Source: Paenibacillus sp. UNC451MF
GTDB lineage: Bacteria > Bacillota > Bacilli > Paenibacillales > NBRC-103111
Direction of reading: 5' to 3'
Assembly (NCBI RefSeq): GCF_000686845.1
Contig: NZ_JMLS01000012.1
Coordinates: forward strand, 62,001-126,000
Length of the DNA stretch: 64,000 nt
The notes beneath the pieces are model-generated. The model worked only from the letters and a program-made list of their open reading frames with translations, was not told where the DNA came from and ran no database searches. This document shows, piece by piece, positions 25,908-34,238 of this stretch (within the stretch, counting starts at the first letter, position 1; each line of letters begins with the position of its first letter). The position numbers and the translations under genes are program-made.

Positions 25908-26966
25908 ATGGAGTATCAGGGCATTCGGTTTCATAATGTGGTTGAATTGGAGCAAAAGGAGCTGCTGCCGGGCCTGCGGCTTCAGCGATTTCCAAAGCAT
26001 GTTCGGCATTCATTAAGTGAAAACGGAAGGACGAAAGCTGTTCAGTCGAACGGCTGTGAACTCCGATTTGTTACAGAGGCTAAGCATGTGAGGGTCACGC
26101 TGGCGTCCCTTGAAACGAATGGGCGTGTGCTTGTATTCCGGGGAGACTTCTTTCACTCCTCCCACAATCTTCAAGCAGGCGTCCCCCACACCATTCATCT
26201 GGAAATACCTGAGCGGTTCGCAGATGTGGAGCCGGATCGGCTGCACAACGGGGCATTTTCATCGAAGGTTTGGCGTATATTTTGCGAGCGGTTCAACGCT
26301 GTGTTTTATGATGTCGATGCATTCGGGCATGAGGTTCGCCCTCCTTCCAAGGAAGAGGTACCGAGACTAACCTTTGTTGCGTATGGTTCTTCTATCACGC
26401 AAGGTGCCGGGGCCTTGAGCCATTATAACGGCTACATACAACAGGCGGCACGAAGGCTGGAGGTTGATGCGCTGAACCTCGGGTTAAGCGGCTCCTGCCA
26501 TTGTGAGAAGGAGGTCGCTGACCATATCGCTGAGCGTGAGGATTGGGACTTGGCTTTCCTGGAAATTGGCGTCAATATGATGTCATCGGTCCCTGTCGAG
26601 GAATTTTCACGTCGAGCCACTTATTTGCTGGATACTATTATAGGAAAGCATCCGGACAAACCGATTTTTCTGACGACCATTTACCCTAACCGGGCCAGTT
26701 ATTTCAAAGATCAAAGTCACACGGCAAGCGAAAATTTCAAGAAATATAATCAATTTCTTCGTGAATACGCGTTAGCTAAAAATCGTAGCCAGCTTCATCT
26801 GCTGGAGGGCAGTGATATTATGACCGATTTTACAATGCTAACCAGCGACTTGACCCATCCTTCCGATTACGGTCACATTGCAATGGGAGAACGTCTGGCG
26901 GAGAAAATGCGTTTCGCGGTAGAACAACTGCGAGAAACCAAACAACATGAGGAGGCTTCATTATGA
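25908..26966 (+). CDS. SGNH/GDSL-family esterase with N-terminal beta-sandwich
   Basis: 352 residues. Residues about 1-145 form an all-beta accessory domain (ELRFVTEAKHVRVTLASLE). Residues about 150-340 are the SGNH domain: YGSSITQG (nucleophile probably S162), NLGLSGS (Gly), LEIGVNM (Asn) and DLTHPSDYGH (Asp and His). This two-domain layout is common in carbohydrate esterases that remove acetyl groups. No signal peptide, so cytoplasmic. AAGGTGGAGGGTG precedes the ATG. It overlaps the next gene by 4 bases. Confidence 0.85.
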   Translation: MEYQGIRFHNVVELEQKELLPGLRLQRFPKHVRHSLSENGRTKAVQSNGCELRFVTEAKHVRVTLASLETNGRVLVFRGDFFHSSHNLQAGVPHTIHLEIPERFADVEPDRLHNGAFSSKVWRIFCERFNAVFYDVDAFGHEVRPPSKEEVPRLTFVAYGSSITQGAGALSHYNGYIQQAARRLEVDALNLGLSGSCHCEKEVADHIAEREDWDLAFLEIGVNMMSSVPVEEFSRRATYLLDTIIGKHPDKPIFLTTIYPNRASYFKDQSHTASENFKKYNQFLREYALAKNRSQLHLLEGSDIMTDFTMLTSDLTHPSDYGHIAMGERLAEKMRFAVEQLRETKQHEEASL

Positions 26967-27733
26967 TAACGATGAATTTATCAGGACAAATTGCTTTAGT
27001 AACAGGGGGGAACGCGGGAATAGGCTTTGCTGTAGCAAGTAAACTGGCTCAAGCAGGTGCCCGTGTGGCGATCAATTATTTAAGTAAGAAGGAAGCGGCT
27101 GAACAAGCAGTGCAGGCCATCAGAGACGCAGGTGGTGAAGCGCAATGCTTCCAGGCTGATGTTACCGATGTAGGACAGATTTTGTCCTTAGTGGATCGTG
27201 TAGAGGCAGCATTCGGAGGGAGAATCGATATTCTGATCAATAATGCTGGGCATATGATCCAACGTATTCCGAATACGGAGATGACCGAGGAAGGATATGA
27301 ACGCATTATGGATGTGAATTTTAAGAGCACCGTGTTCCTGTCCAAAGCGGTTTTGCCTGGGATGATCGAGAAGGGAAAAGGTAAAATCGTCAATATGGCA
27401 TCGCTGGCGGCCCACAATGGTGGCGGTCCGGGTGCTTCGGTCTATGCAGCGAGCAAGGCGGCGGTAATAGCCTACTCTAAAGGCTTGGCGAAGGAGGCTG
27501 CACCTCACGGAATTCAAGTCAACGTGCTATCTCCGGGATTTATCGGGCAGACGGCGTTCCACTCCACCTTTACGTCAGACGCTGCAAGAACAGCAACGGT
27601 GAACGGTATTCCACTGGGCCGTGAAGGCGTACCGGAGGATGTGGCCAACAGCGCCTTGTTCTTGTCTTCATCGCTGTCCGATTACTTGACGGGGGAAACC
27701 ATCGAGATCAACGGTGGCATGTTCATGCGATGA
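26963..27733 (+). CDS. Short-chain dehydrogenase/reductase (sugar or uronate metabolism, inferred)
   Basis: 256 residues, classical SDR: TGGNAGIG cofactor motif, NNAGH, NMASLAAHN (Ser region), YAASK (Tyr/Lys) and LTGETIEINGGMF at the end. The start ATG overlaps the esterase stop (ATGA), with GAGGAGG just upstream. It overlaps the lyase start by 4 bases. In lyase loci such enzymes reduce unsaturated uronate breakdown products (for example KduD). The sequence alone does not fix the substrate. Confidence 0.85.
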   Translation: MITMNLSGQIALVTGGNAGIGFAVASKLAQAGARVAINYLSKKEAAEQAVQAIRDAGGEAQCFQADVTDVGQILSLVDRVEAAFGGRIDILINNAGHMIQRIPNTEMTEEGYERIMDVNFKSTVFLSKAVLPGMIEKGKGKIVNMASLAAHNGGGPGASVYAASKAAVIAYSKGLAKEAAPHGIQVNVLSPGFIGQTAFHSTFTSDAARTATVNGIPLGREGVPEDVANSALFLSSSLSDYLTGETIEINGGMFMR

Positions 27734-29760
27734 ATATCAGCGAGAAGACTTCAACCTACCGGTGGGCGGAGGAAGTACTACAGCAGCTGAAGGGCGAACT
27801 GGAGCCTGTAATGTCTCCGGCGTTGGACATCCCGGTTGAGCCTGGCGGCTGGTGGCATCAATATGTATGTCCGGAGCATCATGCGGAGCTGCTGTTCGAT
27901 CCTTCGGAATCCGATGCCCGACAGTTTTACTGCCCGTATGGCTGCAAGCTGCATGGAGAGCCATATCGCGGCGCTTGGCTGGTCATGAAGCATCAATCTT
28001 ACGCTCGATATGCGCTTCAGGCTGCAGCAGTGTACGCAGGGACGCGGGATGAACGCTACGCGAATTGGAGCATGGACATTCTTTTGCGTTATGCGGAGCA
28101 ATTTCCGCGATACCCTGTCCATCCGGAGGCGGAAAGCTGGATGCTTAAGGGACGCGCATTCCACCAAGCGTTGACAGAGGCCATTTGGGCGACGACCTTG
28201 ATTCGTGCTTACTTGTTACTCCAGGATGAGGGAGGAGCAGCAGTCGGGGCTGAGGAAAAAAAGGTACTGGACCACTTTTTCTCCATGCTGGAGGAAAGCA
28301 TGACGCAGTCGAGAATGCTGTTGGTTTATGAACAGCAGAAGCCAGAGAACAATTACACGGCATGGCTCAATGCTGCTCTAGCTTGCTTGTACGCCTGCAA
28401 TAAGGATACTGAGAGCCTGAAGAAGCTTATCGAAGGAGCTGGAGGGCTTAAGAACCATCTGACCATTGGGGTCAACCCGGATCAATTGGAATATGAGGGA
28501 AGCACATACTATCACGTATTTGTCCTTAGAGCTTATTTCATCCTGGCGGAAATGGCAGCACGGCTTGGTGTTGACCTTTATTCCGTCACTGGAGAGAAGG
28601 GGCAATCCTTTGAGGGGATGCTGGATGTGATGGTTGCCCTTTCTAACGATCAAGGCGAGCTCATCGCACTTCATGACGGGCCATATCAAAGAGTTCCCTA
28701 TGCAAGAGAAATTGCCGAAACGGTGGAGATTGGATTAGCCCATTACGGCAATGGGGATTATGTTCCTATCCTTAGAGAAGCTTACCGTCAAATGTACGGC
28801 AAGCCGGAGAGGGCGGGATTGGAAGCTCTAGTGTATGGTCAAGGTCAATTGGAGGATTACCAAAATCAAGATTCAGAAGCCAAGGCTTCTTTGTTGCTGG
28901 AATCCTCCGGTTTCGTTATAGGCAGAAGGAAGAATGGCATTCTTTCATTTTATGCTGATTTTGGAGCGCATGGGGGCTCTCACGGTCATTATGATAAGCT
29001 TCATTTGACATTGGCCAATAAAGAAGGATGGATAGCCCCTGAGCTGGGAATGGTCCCTTATGGCTCTCGGATGAGAAAAGACTGGTACGCTTGTACCGAA
29101 AGTCACAACACAGTCGTAGTTGGACAACGATCGCAGGCGGCTCATAAAGGCGAGCTAATCCGGTATGAGGATACGCAGAATTGGACTTATGTATGGCTTC
29201 GCTCAACGGAAGCCTATAAAGGCAGTAAGCTCAATAGGCATCTGCTGCTTACTGCCGATTGGCTGCTGGATTGGTTTGATGTGGAGCTTGAAGAAGCGGA
29301 TGTAATGGATTGGTGGATGCACAGTCCTAAGCTGTCCACAATACAAAGTGAATTATGGCAGCCGGCTGCAGGTGTGCTTCATGATACTGATCCATACAGT
29401 TATATACAAGCAGTAGCTGAATGGATTGGGGAGACTGATTGTAACGCTGTCCAGTTACAAATGACAGGCTCAAACGACAACAATATCCATTTGACTTCAT
29501 TGCTTTCTCCGGCTTCACGGATTGTGCTTGCAGAAACACCGGGTACGGCGGATCAGCCGCTAAACATGATGAATGGACTGCTTCATCGGCAAATCGGCAA
29601 GAAGGCTTCTTTTATCAATGTGTATAGTGACAGCCGTGATCCTGTGAACCTACAGTCAGAGGGAGCAGAGGACGTAAGCGCTGTGAATCTGTCTTCCCGC
29701 AACGCTGCATGGCGGGTGGTCATGGATTGTAAGCAAGGACTCAGGCTCGAGAAGAAGTAA
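27730..29760 (+). CDS. Heparinase II/III-family polysaccharide lyase-like protein
   Basis: 676 residues. The N-terminal part carries a zinc-site-like CPEHHAELLF...FYCPYGCKLHGEPY and then an alpha/alpha-toroid (NNYTAWLNAALACLYACN, GVNPDQLEYEGSTYYHVF). The C-terminal beta-sandwich begins near residue 390 and holds AHGGSHGHYDKLHL and ESHNTVVVGQ, the hallmark H-G-H-x-D and HNT(V) motifs of heparinase II/III (PL12/15/17/21 type). No signal peptide, so it should act in the cytoplasm on imported uronic-acid oligosaccharides. Translationally coupled to the SDR. Substrate (glycosaminoglycan, alginate-like or other) cannot be decided. Confidence 0.85.
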   Translation: MNISEKTSTYRWAEEVLQQLKGELEPVMSPALDIPVEPGGWWHQYVCPEHHAELLFDPSESDARQFYCPYGCKLHGEPYRGAWLVMKHQSYARYALQAAAVYAGTRDERYANWSMDILLRYAEQFPRYPVHPEAESWMLKGRAFHQALTEAIWATTLIRAYLLLQDEGGAAVGAEEKKVLDHFFSMLEESMTQSRMLLVYEQQKPENNYTAWLNAALACLYACNKDTESLKKLIEGAGGLKNHLTIGVNPDQLEYEGSTYYHVFVLRAYFILAEMAARLGVDLYSVTGEKGQSFEGMLDVMVALSNDQGELIALHDGPYQRVPYAREIAETVEIGLAHYGNGDYVPILREAYRQMYGKPERAGLEALVYGQGQLEDYQNQDSEAKASLLLESSGFVIGRRKNGILSFYADFGAHGGSHGHYDKLHLTLANKEGWIAPELGMVPYGSRMRKDWYACTESHNTVVVGQRSQAAHKGELIRYEDTQNWTYVWLRSTEAYKGSKLNRHLLLTADWLLDWFDVELEEADVMDWWMHSPKLSTIQSELWQPAAGVLHDTDPYSYIQAVAEWIGETDCNAVQLQMTGSNDNNIHLTSLLSPASRIVLAETPGTADQPLNMMNGLLHRQIGKKASFINVYSDSRDPVNLQSEGAEDVSAVNLSSRNAAWRVVMDCKQGLRLEKK

Positions 29761-29803
29761 AAAACGATTATTGGTGTTATATTTCATATAGTCGAAATGA
29801 ATG

Positions 29804-29837
29804 GACCGTTGTCTCTCTATGAATAGAGGCAGCGGTC
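29804..29837 (+). terminator. Hairpin after the lyase operon
   Basis: A 13-base-pair stem GACCGTTGTCTCT / AGAGGCAGCGGTC with wobbles. No strong T run follows, so termination may be partial. Confidence 0.45.
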
Positions 29838-29991
29838 TGTTGTGATTATAAGTCTATCTACAAAATGGTTCTGGACTTAATGCAAAGAAGAAAGTAACAT
29901 TACTAAGTAGGTTGAAACATCTTTGATGGGCAACACGTATACAAAAAGTATAACCAATCCGTATGATTATTACTAAAAGGAGGTGAATGCA

Positions 29992-30369
29992 TTGTTTGAG
30001 GTACAAGAAATCGTCATCCATGAGTGGATACCTTATTTGATTTCAATCAGCTTGATTTGCTCATTTACGTATGCTTATTTAGCTCATTTACATGATGGAG
30101 TCGTGGAAGGACTATTTCCCGCTCATTATGAATGGGTGCCTATTCTGCCTATGCCGGAGCCCATTGGGAACCGGGTTGAAAAGCATCATTGGCTAACAAG
30201 AAAAGTAAAGCGTAAGGAAGCGCCTGATGGTGATTCGGATGATTGTTGCCCTTCGTTTGGATTTAAGAATGACATCCAACGAGGAGGGCTTCTATGGGCA
30301 ATCACAATGCATTCACCTTTTTCAAAAAATATAGCTTGTTCGCGGCTATTGCCGCATTGGTTTTATTAA
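29992..30369 (+). CDS. Small membrane ORF upstream of and overlapping yidC; candidate MifM-like regulatory nascent chain
   Basis: Starts at TTG 29992, 8 bases after a perfect AAAGGAGGTG (the GTG at 29983 lies inside that site). 125 residues: one membrane segment (IPYLISISLICSFTYAYLA, residues 13-31), a soluble stretch, then W67-L-T-R-K-V-K-R-K, then the acidic D79-G-D-S-D-D84. B. subtilis MifM, which sits upstream of yidC2 (yqjG) and stalls ribosomes, has from memory the same plan: N-terminal membrane helix, W-x-RKV-like stretch near residue 73 and a D/E cluster at 86-89. The frame runs on through the yidC start and ends at 30369. Codon D84 lies 5 bases before a stem that hides the yidC ribosome binding site. 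Whether the part after residue 84 matters is unknown. Confidence 0.65.
   Translation: MFEVQEIVIHEWIPYLISISLICSFTYAYLAHLHDGVVEGLFPAHYEWVPILPMPEPIGNRVEKHHWLTRKVKRKEAPDGDSDDCCPSFGFKNDIQRGGLLWAITMHSPFSKNIACSRLLPHWFY
30248..30289 (+). promoter_or_regulatory. Stem-loop sequestering the yidC ribosome binding site
   Basis: GCCCTTCGTTTGG (30248-30260) pairs with CCAACGAGGAGGGC (30276-30289), giving 12 pairs with a U bulge and a GG bulge across a 15-base loop. The right arm contains the AGGAGGG site (30282-30288) of yidC (ATG 30294). A ribosome paused near codons 82-85 of the upstream ORF would cover the left arm and free the site. Confidence 0.65.
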
Positions 30370-31112
30370 GCGGCTGCGGGGTTAGTGGGCCTAACGCTAC
30401 GGTTGATGCTAACACGCCGGGTTTTTTCAATCATTATATAGTATTTCCTTTTTCATTTTTAATTCAGCATTTTGCTTCGTTCTTCGACGGCAGCTACGGT
30501 ATGGCGCTTATCCTTATTACTTTGTTGGTCAGACTTGTGCTGCTGCCGCTTATGATGAGACAGTATCGAAGCCAGCACATGATGAAGCAAAAGATGAACA
30601 TCCTGCAGCCCGAATTAAAGGAGCTTCAGGAGAAATATAAGGACAAGAACGACACGGAGTCCAAAGCTAAGCTCCAGCAGGAAACCATGCAGCTATATCA
30701 GAAGCATCAAGTCAATCCACTGGCAGTAGGCTGCTTGCCGATGCTGATTCAAATTCCAATCTTGTCTGGTCTGTATTATGCCATCAAGCTCACGCCGGAA
30801 TTGGCGGATCATTCTTTCCTCTGGTTCCAATTAGGACGCCCGGATCCAATTCTGCCTTTCATTGCGGCGGTCATTTATTTCTTTCAATACAAAGTGTCGC
30901 AGATCGGTACGGACCCTGCACAGCAGAAACAGTTCGCTATAGTCGGGTATATCTCCCCAATCATGATGGCTGTATTCTCATTTAGTGCCCCTGCTGCAGT
31001 TCCTTTGTATTGGGTGATCGGCGGTGTGTTCGTCTTGCTGCAGACCTTGTTGGCCAAACGAATCTATCATACCAAATCAACGGAGACCTTAAGCTTGGAA
31101 AAGAATGTTTAA
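30294..31112 (+). CDS. yidC: Membrane protein insertase YidC/Oxa1 family lipoprotein (SpoIIIJ/YqjG type)
   Basis: 272 residues. The signal peptide has lipobox LSGC (Cys28). The five-helix insertase core follows: FFNHYIVFPFSFLIQHFASFF, MALILITLLVRLVLLPLMMRQYRS with the conserved hydrophilic-groove Arg, the coiled cytoplasmic hairpin (LKELQEKYKDK...), PLAVGCLPMLIQIPILSGLYYAI, and two C-terminal helices ending in a short basic tail. It inserts membrane proteins with or without Sec. The ATG has GAGGAGGG upstream, buried in a stem (see 30248). The upstream overlapping ORF suggests this is the inducible second paralogue (YidC2/YqjG role), not the housekeeping SpoIIIJ, which usually lies near rnpA-rpmH. 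Confidence 0.92.
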   Translation: MGNHNAFTFFKKYSLFAAIAALVLLSGCGVSGPNATVDANTPGFFNHYIVFPFSFLIQHFASFFDGSYGMALILITLLVRLVLLPLMMRQYRSQHMMKQKMNILQPELKELQEKYKDKNDTESKAKLQQETMQLYQKHQVNPLAVGCLPMLIQIPILSGLYYAIKLTPELADHSFLWFQLGRPDPILPFIAAVIYFFQYKVSQIGTDPAQQKQFAIVGYISPIMMAVFSFSAPAAVPLYWVIGGVFVLLQTLLAKRIYHTKSTETLSLEKNV

Positions 31113-31120
31113 TAGACATA

Positions 31121-31167
31121 AAGGCTGTATCTGCGAGTTTTGCTTGCAGAACAGCCTTTTATTTTTG
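31121..31167 (+). terminator. Rho-independent terminator after yidC
   Basis: Stem AAGGCTGT-ATCTGC / GCAGA-ACAGCCTT followed by TTATTTTT. Confidence 0.85.
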
Positions 31168-31213
31168 TTGAGAGGCATAGTGAGTTGTGTTTTGTAGGAC
31201 TGCGATCATCCTC

Positions 31214-32119
31214 CTAGGATGTGATGAACTGGCCGCCGTTCACATGCATCGTTTCCCCGGTAACGAATCTGGAGTCGTCACTAGCTAAGTACACATAGGC
31301 AGGAGCAAGCTCAAAAGGCTGGCCTGCGCGTTTCATGGCGGTATCGGTTCCGAAAGTTGAGACTTCCTCAGCTGGATAGCTGGATACAGTTAGGGGGGTC
31401 CATATGGGACCTGGAGCAACCGAGTTGACTCTAATATTTTGATCGACCAAGGACATCGAGAGGGAGCGTGTAAACGTTACAATGGCTCCTTTAGTAGACG
31501 AGTAATCTATTAGCTGTTTGTTGCCTCTGTACGCTGTAATAGAAGCAGTGTTAATGATCGAGCTGCCTGACTTCAAATGAGGGAGTGCCGCCTGGGTCAT
31601 ATAAAAATAAGAAAAAATGTTGGTGCTGAACGTATTGAGCAGCTGTTCCTCCGTAATATCAAGCAAGCTCTGCTGGGGGAACTGAACGCCGATATTATTG
31701 ACAAGCACATCCAGCTTTCCGAATGCCTGGAGCGTTTGATCAACGATTGGGGTGCTGTTGGCTTTGTAGCGCAGATCTGCTTTTATGGCAAGGCAGCGTC
31801 CTCCTAGCTGTTCAATACGCTTCTTGGTTTCCTCGGCATCCGGTACTTCGTATAAGTAAACAATGACAACGTTGGCCCCTTCTTTTGCAAAGGCCACGGC
31901 TGCCGCACGACCGATTCCGCTGTCGCCTCCCGTAATAATGGCAACCTTATTTTTTAGTTTACCGCTACCGGTGTAAGATGGGTTTTCGAAAATAGGACGA
32001 GGGGTCATTAAGTATTCAAGCCCGGGCTGTTGATCCTGATGCTGAGGGGGGAAGGCGATGGGCTGCTCGGTACAAACCGTTTCTTTGCTGTAATAAGGAT
32101 AAACAGGGTATGTGTTCAT
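31214..32119 (-). CDS. SDR-family oxidoreductase, YhdF/YhxC-like general-stress type
   Basis: 301 residues. A long N-terminal extension (YPVYPYYSKETVCTEQPIAF...PGLEYLMTPRPIFENPSYTGSGKLKNK) precedes the SDR core, as in the B. subtilis stress SDRs YhdF and YhxC. Core motifs: TGGDSGIG, NNIGV in place of NNAG, NTASITAYRG (Ser), YSSTKG (Tyr/Lys) and VTGETMHVNGGQF. The start is ATG 32119 with GGAGGT on the minus strand; a TTG four codons earlier overlaps that site. A sigma-B promoter was looked for and not clearly seen. Stand-alone gene. Physiological substrate unknown. Confidence 0.85.
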   Translation of the reverse strand: MNTYPVYPYYSKETVCTEQPIAFPPQHQDQQPGLEYLMTPRPIFENPSYTGSGKLKNKVAIITGGDSGIGRAAAVAFAKEGANVVIVYLYEVPDAEETKKRIEQLGGRCLAIKADLRYKANSTPIVDQTLQAFGKLDVLVNNIGVQFPQQSLLDITEEQLLNTFSTNIFSYFYMTQAALPHLKSGSSIINTASITAYRGNKQLIDYSSTKGAIVTFTRSLSMSLVDQNIRVNSVAPGPIWTPLTVSSYPAEEVSTFGTDTAMKRAGQPFELAPAYVYLASDDSRFVTGETMHVNGGQFITS

Positions 32120-32556
32120 AGGTACCTCCAAACATTCTGGGTATTTGTCTGGAGTTAGTTTATTCCTTGAATCAAGTTATGGTTACTGGGCTTAGATAAA
32201 TATGAAAAAACAATCTGACATCACTTATGAGAGTTGTCTTTTTTGTTTATTCACAAATTGTACACATTTAAAGTCTAAATAATAGTACGCTTTTTGTCGA
32301 AATAATAAAAGCGTTGAAAAGTAAATGTAAACCATTTATGTTAAATAATACACATTTTTAACGATTTTGATGGTTAAAAAACAATGATTTCAACAGCATA
32401 ACGTAGTCTGATCTCTTCATGGAATGGGGATTAAGGCACAAATTGAAAAGAAAGGAGTAGGTGCTTGGACCTGGTCGTATATACACGACGAGGGTGATAA
32501 AGCGAGACTGTTTCGAGAAAAAGAATAGACAAACAGAATGTGGAGGATCACAAAGA
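32120..32556. promoter_or_regulatory. Divergent AT-rich region between the SDR and DUF2167 genes
   Basis: Best promoter toward DUF2167: TTGAAA (32314-32319), a 17-base spacer, TATGTT (32337-32342). This leaves an untranslated leader of about 200 bases. An imperfect hairpin lies near 32205-32242 (ACAATCTGACA...GAGAGTTGTC, then a T run). No ORF with a ribosome binding site was seen before 32541. Confidence 0.4.
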
Positions 32557-33450
32557 ATGAAAAAACGCTTGTTAGGAATGACACTTGCATTAACTTTAAT
32601 ATGCAGTACTGCGGTATCGGCTGCGGAGAGCAAATTTAATTGGATCGAAGGTGGAAAGAAGGTCGACTTGAAGCAAATTGCGACGCTCGATCTGGATCCA
32701 TCCTTTGTGTTCCTGGATGCAGCGAACACGATGAAAATGAGTAAAGAGAGTCATGAGACTCCATCGGGCAAGGAAATTGGGAGTGTGTATCCTACTGACG
32801 AGAAACAGAATTGGGCAGTTATTTTCGAATATGATAACTCTGGTCACATTAAAGATGACGAGAAGCAAAAAATAGATGCCAAAGCTATTCTGAAAAGCTA
32901 TAAGAAAGGGACTGAGGAAGCTAATAAGGAAAAGGAGCCAGGCCAACGGCTGTATGTAACAGGTTGGGATGTTGAGCCTTTTTATGACGAGAAGTCCCAC
33001 AATTTGACTTGGTCCATGTTGGCGGAGGATGACAATAAAGAACAACTGCTGAACTATAACGTTCGTCTGTTGACAAGAGAGGGTTATATATCTGCAATTC
33101 TCGTTTCCGATCCTGAACATCGTGAAGCTGATAAAAAAGTGTTGACCGAGAAAATCCTACCGAAGCTGGAAATGCAAGCGGGTAAACGCTATGAGGATTT
33201 CGACGCATCTAAGGACAAGGTATCCGAGTATGGCTTGAGCGCTCTAATCTTAGGGGGAGCAGGCCTAGCTGTAGCGAAAAAAGTAGGATTACTTGCTACG
33301 ATCGCTCTGTTGGGTAAAAAATTCGGGATCGTGATCATAGCGGCATTCGGTGTCCTTATTGGTTTTATTAGAAAATTATTTGGTAGAAAGAAAGCTGAGC
33401 CTGTGCAAACACTCCCTCAAGATCAACAAGAGAATACACCGACTCCTTAG
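32557..33450 (+). CDS. DUF2167 family membrane-anchored protein
   Basis: 297 residues. A signal peptide (residues 1-23, ending VSAAE) is followed by the DUF2167 domain: FNWIEGGKKVDLKQIATLDLDPSFVFL, IGSVYPTDEKQNWAVIFEYDNSGHIKDDE, ILKSYKKGTEEANKEK and the region WDVEPFYDEKSHNLTW...NYNVRLLTREGYISAIL. Two C-terminal membrane segments (about 225-265) and a Pro-rich tail close the protein. Function unknown; the family occurs widely as an exported domain held by C-terminal helices. GGAGG lies 10 bases before the ATG. The next gene starts within 40 bases and is probably in the same operon. Confidence 0.85.
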   Translation: MKKRLLGMTLALTLICSTAVSAAESKFNWIEGGKKVDLKQIATLDLDPSFVFLDAANTMKMSKESHETPSGKEIGSVYPTDEKQNWAVIFEYDNSGHIKDDEKQKIDAKAILKSYKKGTEEANKEKEPGQRLYVTGWDVEPFYDEKSHNLTWSMLAEDDNKEQLLNYNVRLLTREGYISAILVSDPEHREADKKVLTEKILPKLEMQAGKRYEDFDASKDKVSEYGLSALILGGAGLAVAKKVGLLATIALLGKKFGIVIIAAFGVLIGFIRKLFGRKKAEPVQTLPQDQQENTPTP

Positions 33451-33489
33451 TTGAACATGGACTCTACGTACTCAAGGGAGGGGCGGAAT

Positions 33490-34038
33490 TTGCTTAAGCG
33501 AGAGCTGACAAGATTTATCTTTAAATATGTGTTGGGATATGCATTTCAGCCTGCTCGAAGAAATCGAAGGGGTGAGATAGTCCTAGCAAAAGGAAAGTTG
33601 ATTAACTGGATCGTATACATAGCATTTTTAATCGCCGTAATGGCATTTGTTTTGTTTTATATGAATGAAGAGGATTCGGATGAATGGATTTATAATCTAG
33701 TTAATTTGGGAGCGGCCAGTATTTTTCTAGGTGTGTGTTCGTTCATGTTGGCTCTTTCCAAGACGGTTGTCAATGAGCAAACCGTAACGGCGCATAGATG
33801 GTATGGTAAGAAATCTATTTCCTTTTCGGATGTTCATACGATATCGTTCACAAGATTTTTTGGTGGGTGCTTTGTTTTAAAGGGTGAGAAAAAGACGGTG
33901 TGGGTCCCGTTGGAAAATGTAGGTAGTGCTGAATTTGTTGAGCTTCTTTGCAAAAGGCTGGGTACGGAACGTTGTACTGTGGCCGTCGAGGCACTCAATA
34001 ATAGAAGAAAACAGTTAAGTCAATTATTTCAAGGATAA
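33490..34038 (+). CDS. Small membrane protein with PH-like C-terminal domain, unknown function
   Basis: 182 residues from TTG 33490, chosen because GGGAGGGG lies six bases upstream; ATG 33457 and TTG 33451 lie before that site. It has a basic N-terminus, two membrane segments (LINWIVYIAFLIAVMAFVLFY and LVNLGAASIFLGVCSFMLAL), then a cytoplasmic beta-rich domain (NEQTVTAHRWYGKKSISFSDVHTISF...GCFVLKGEKKTVWVPLE), like PH-type membrane proteins. I do not recognise a named family. Follows DUF2167 closely, so the two probably work together. Confidence 0.65.
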   Translation: MLKRELTRFIFKYVLGYAFQPARRNRRGEIVLAKGKLINWIVYIAFLIAVMAFVLFYMNEEDSDEWIYNLVNLGAASIFLGVCSFMLALSKTVVNEQTVTAHRWYGKKSISFSDVHTISFTRFFGGCFVLKGEKKTVWVPLENVGSAEFVELLCKRLGTERCTVAVEALNNRRKQLSQLFQG

Positions 34039-34052
34039 AGCAGGGAATAATG

Positions 34053-34084
34053 GATCGGTTCCTAATGGGGATCGATCTTTTTCT
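34053..34084 (+). terminator. Rho-independent terminator
   Basis: Stem GATCGGTTCC / GGGGATCGATC, loop TAAT, then TTTTT. Confidence 0.75.
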
Positions 34085-34238
34085 ATTAAATGGAAATCAA
34101 AACGTAAAGCATGACATGTGAACTTAAGAAATCATATAGCAGCGTTGATCAGGGCTTTGTATAGTAAAAGAGGCTTCTTACTTAATTGTTATAGGCTAGG
34201 GATGGAATTTCATTTCGGAAATGGGGAGAGAAAAGAGA

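Noticed and set aside
29881-29884. TGCA upstream of the yidC leader ORF
   Set aside because: No -10-like hexamer lies 48 bases downstream.
29983-29985. GTG as start of the yidC upstream ORF
   Set aside because: This codon overlaps the AAAGGAGGTG ribosome binding site itself; TTG at 29992 has the right spacing.
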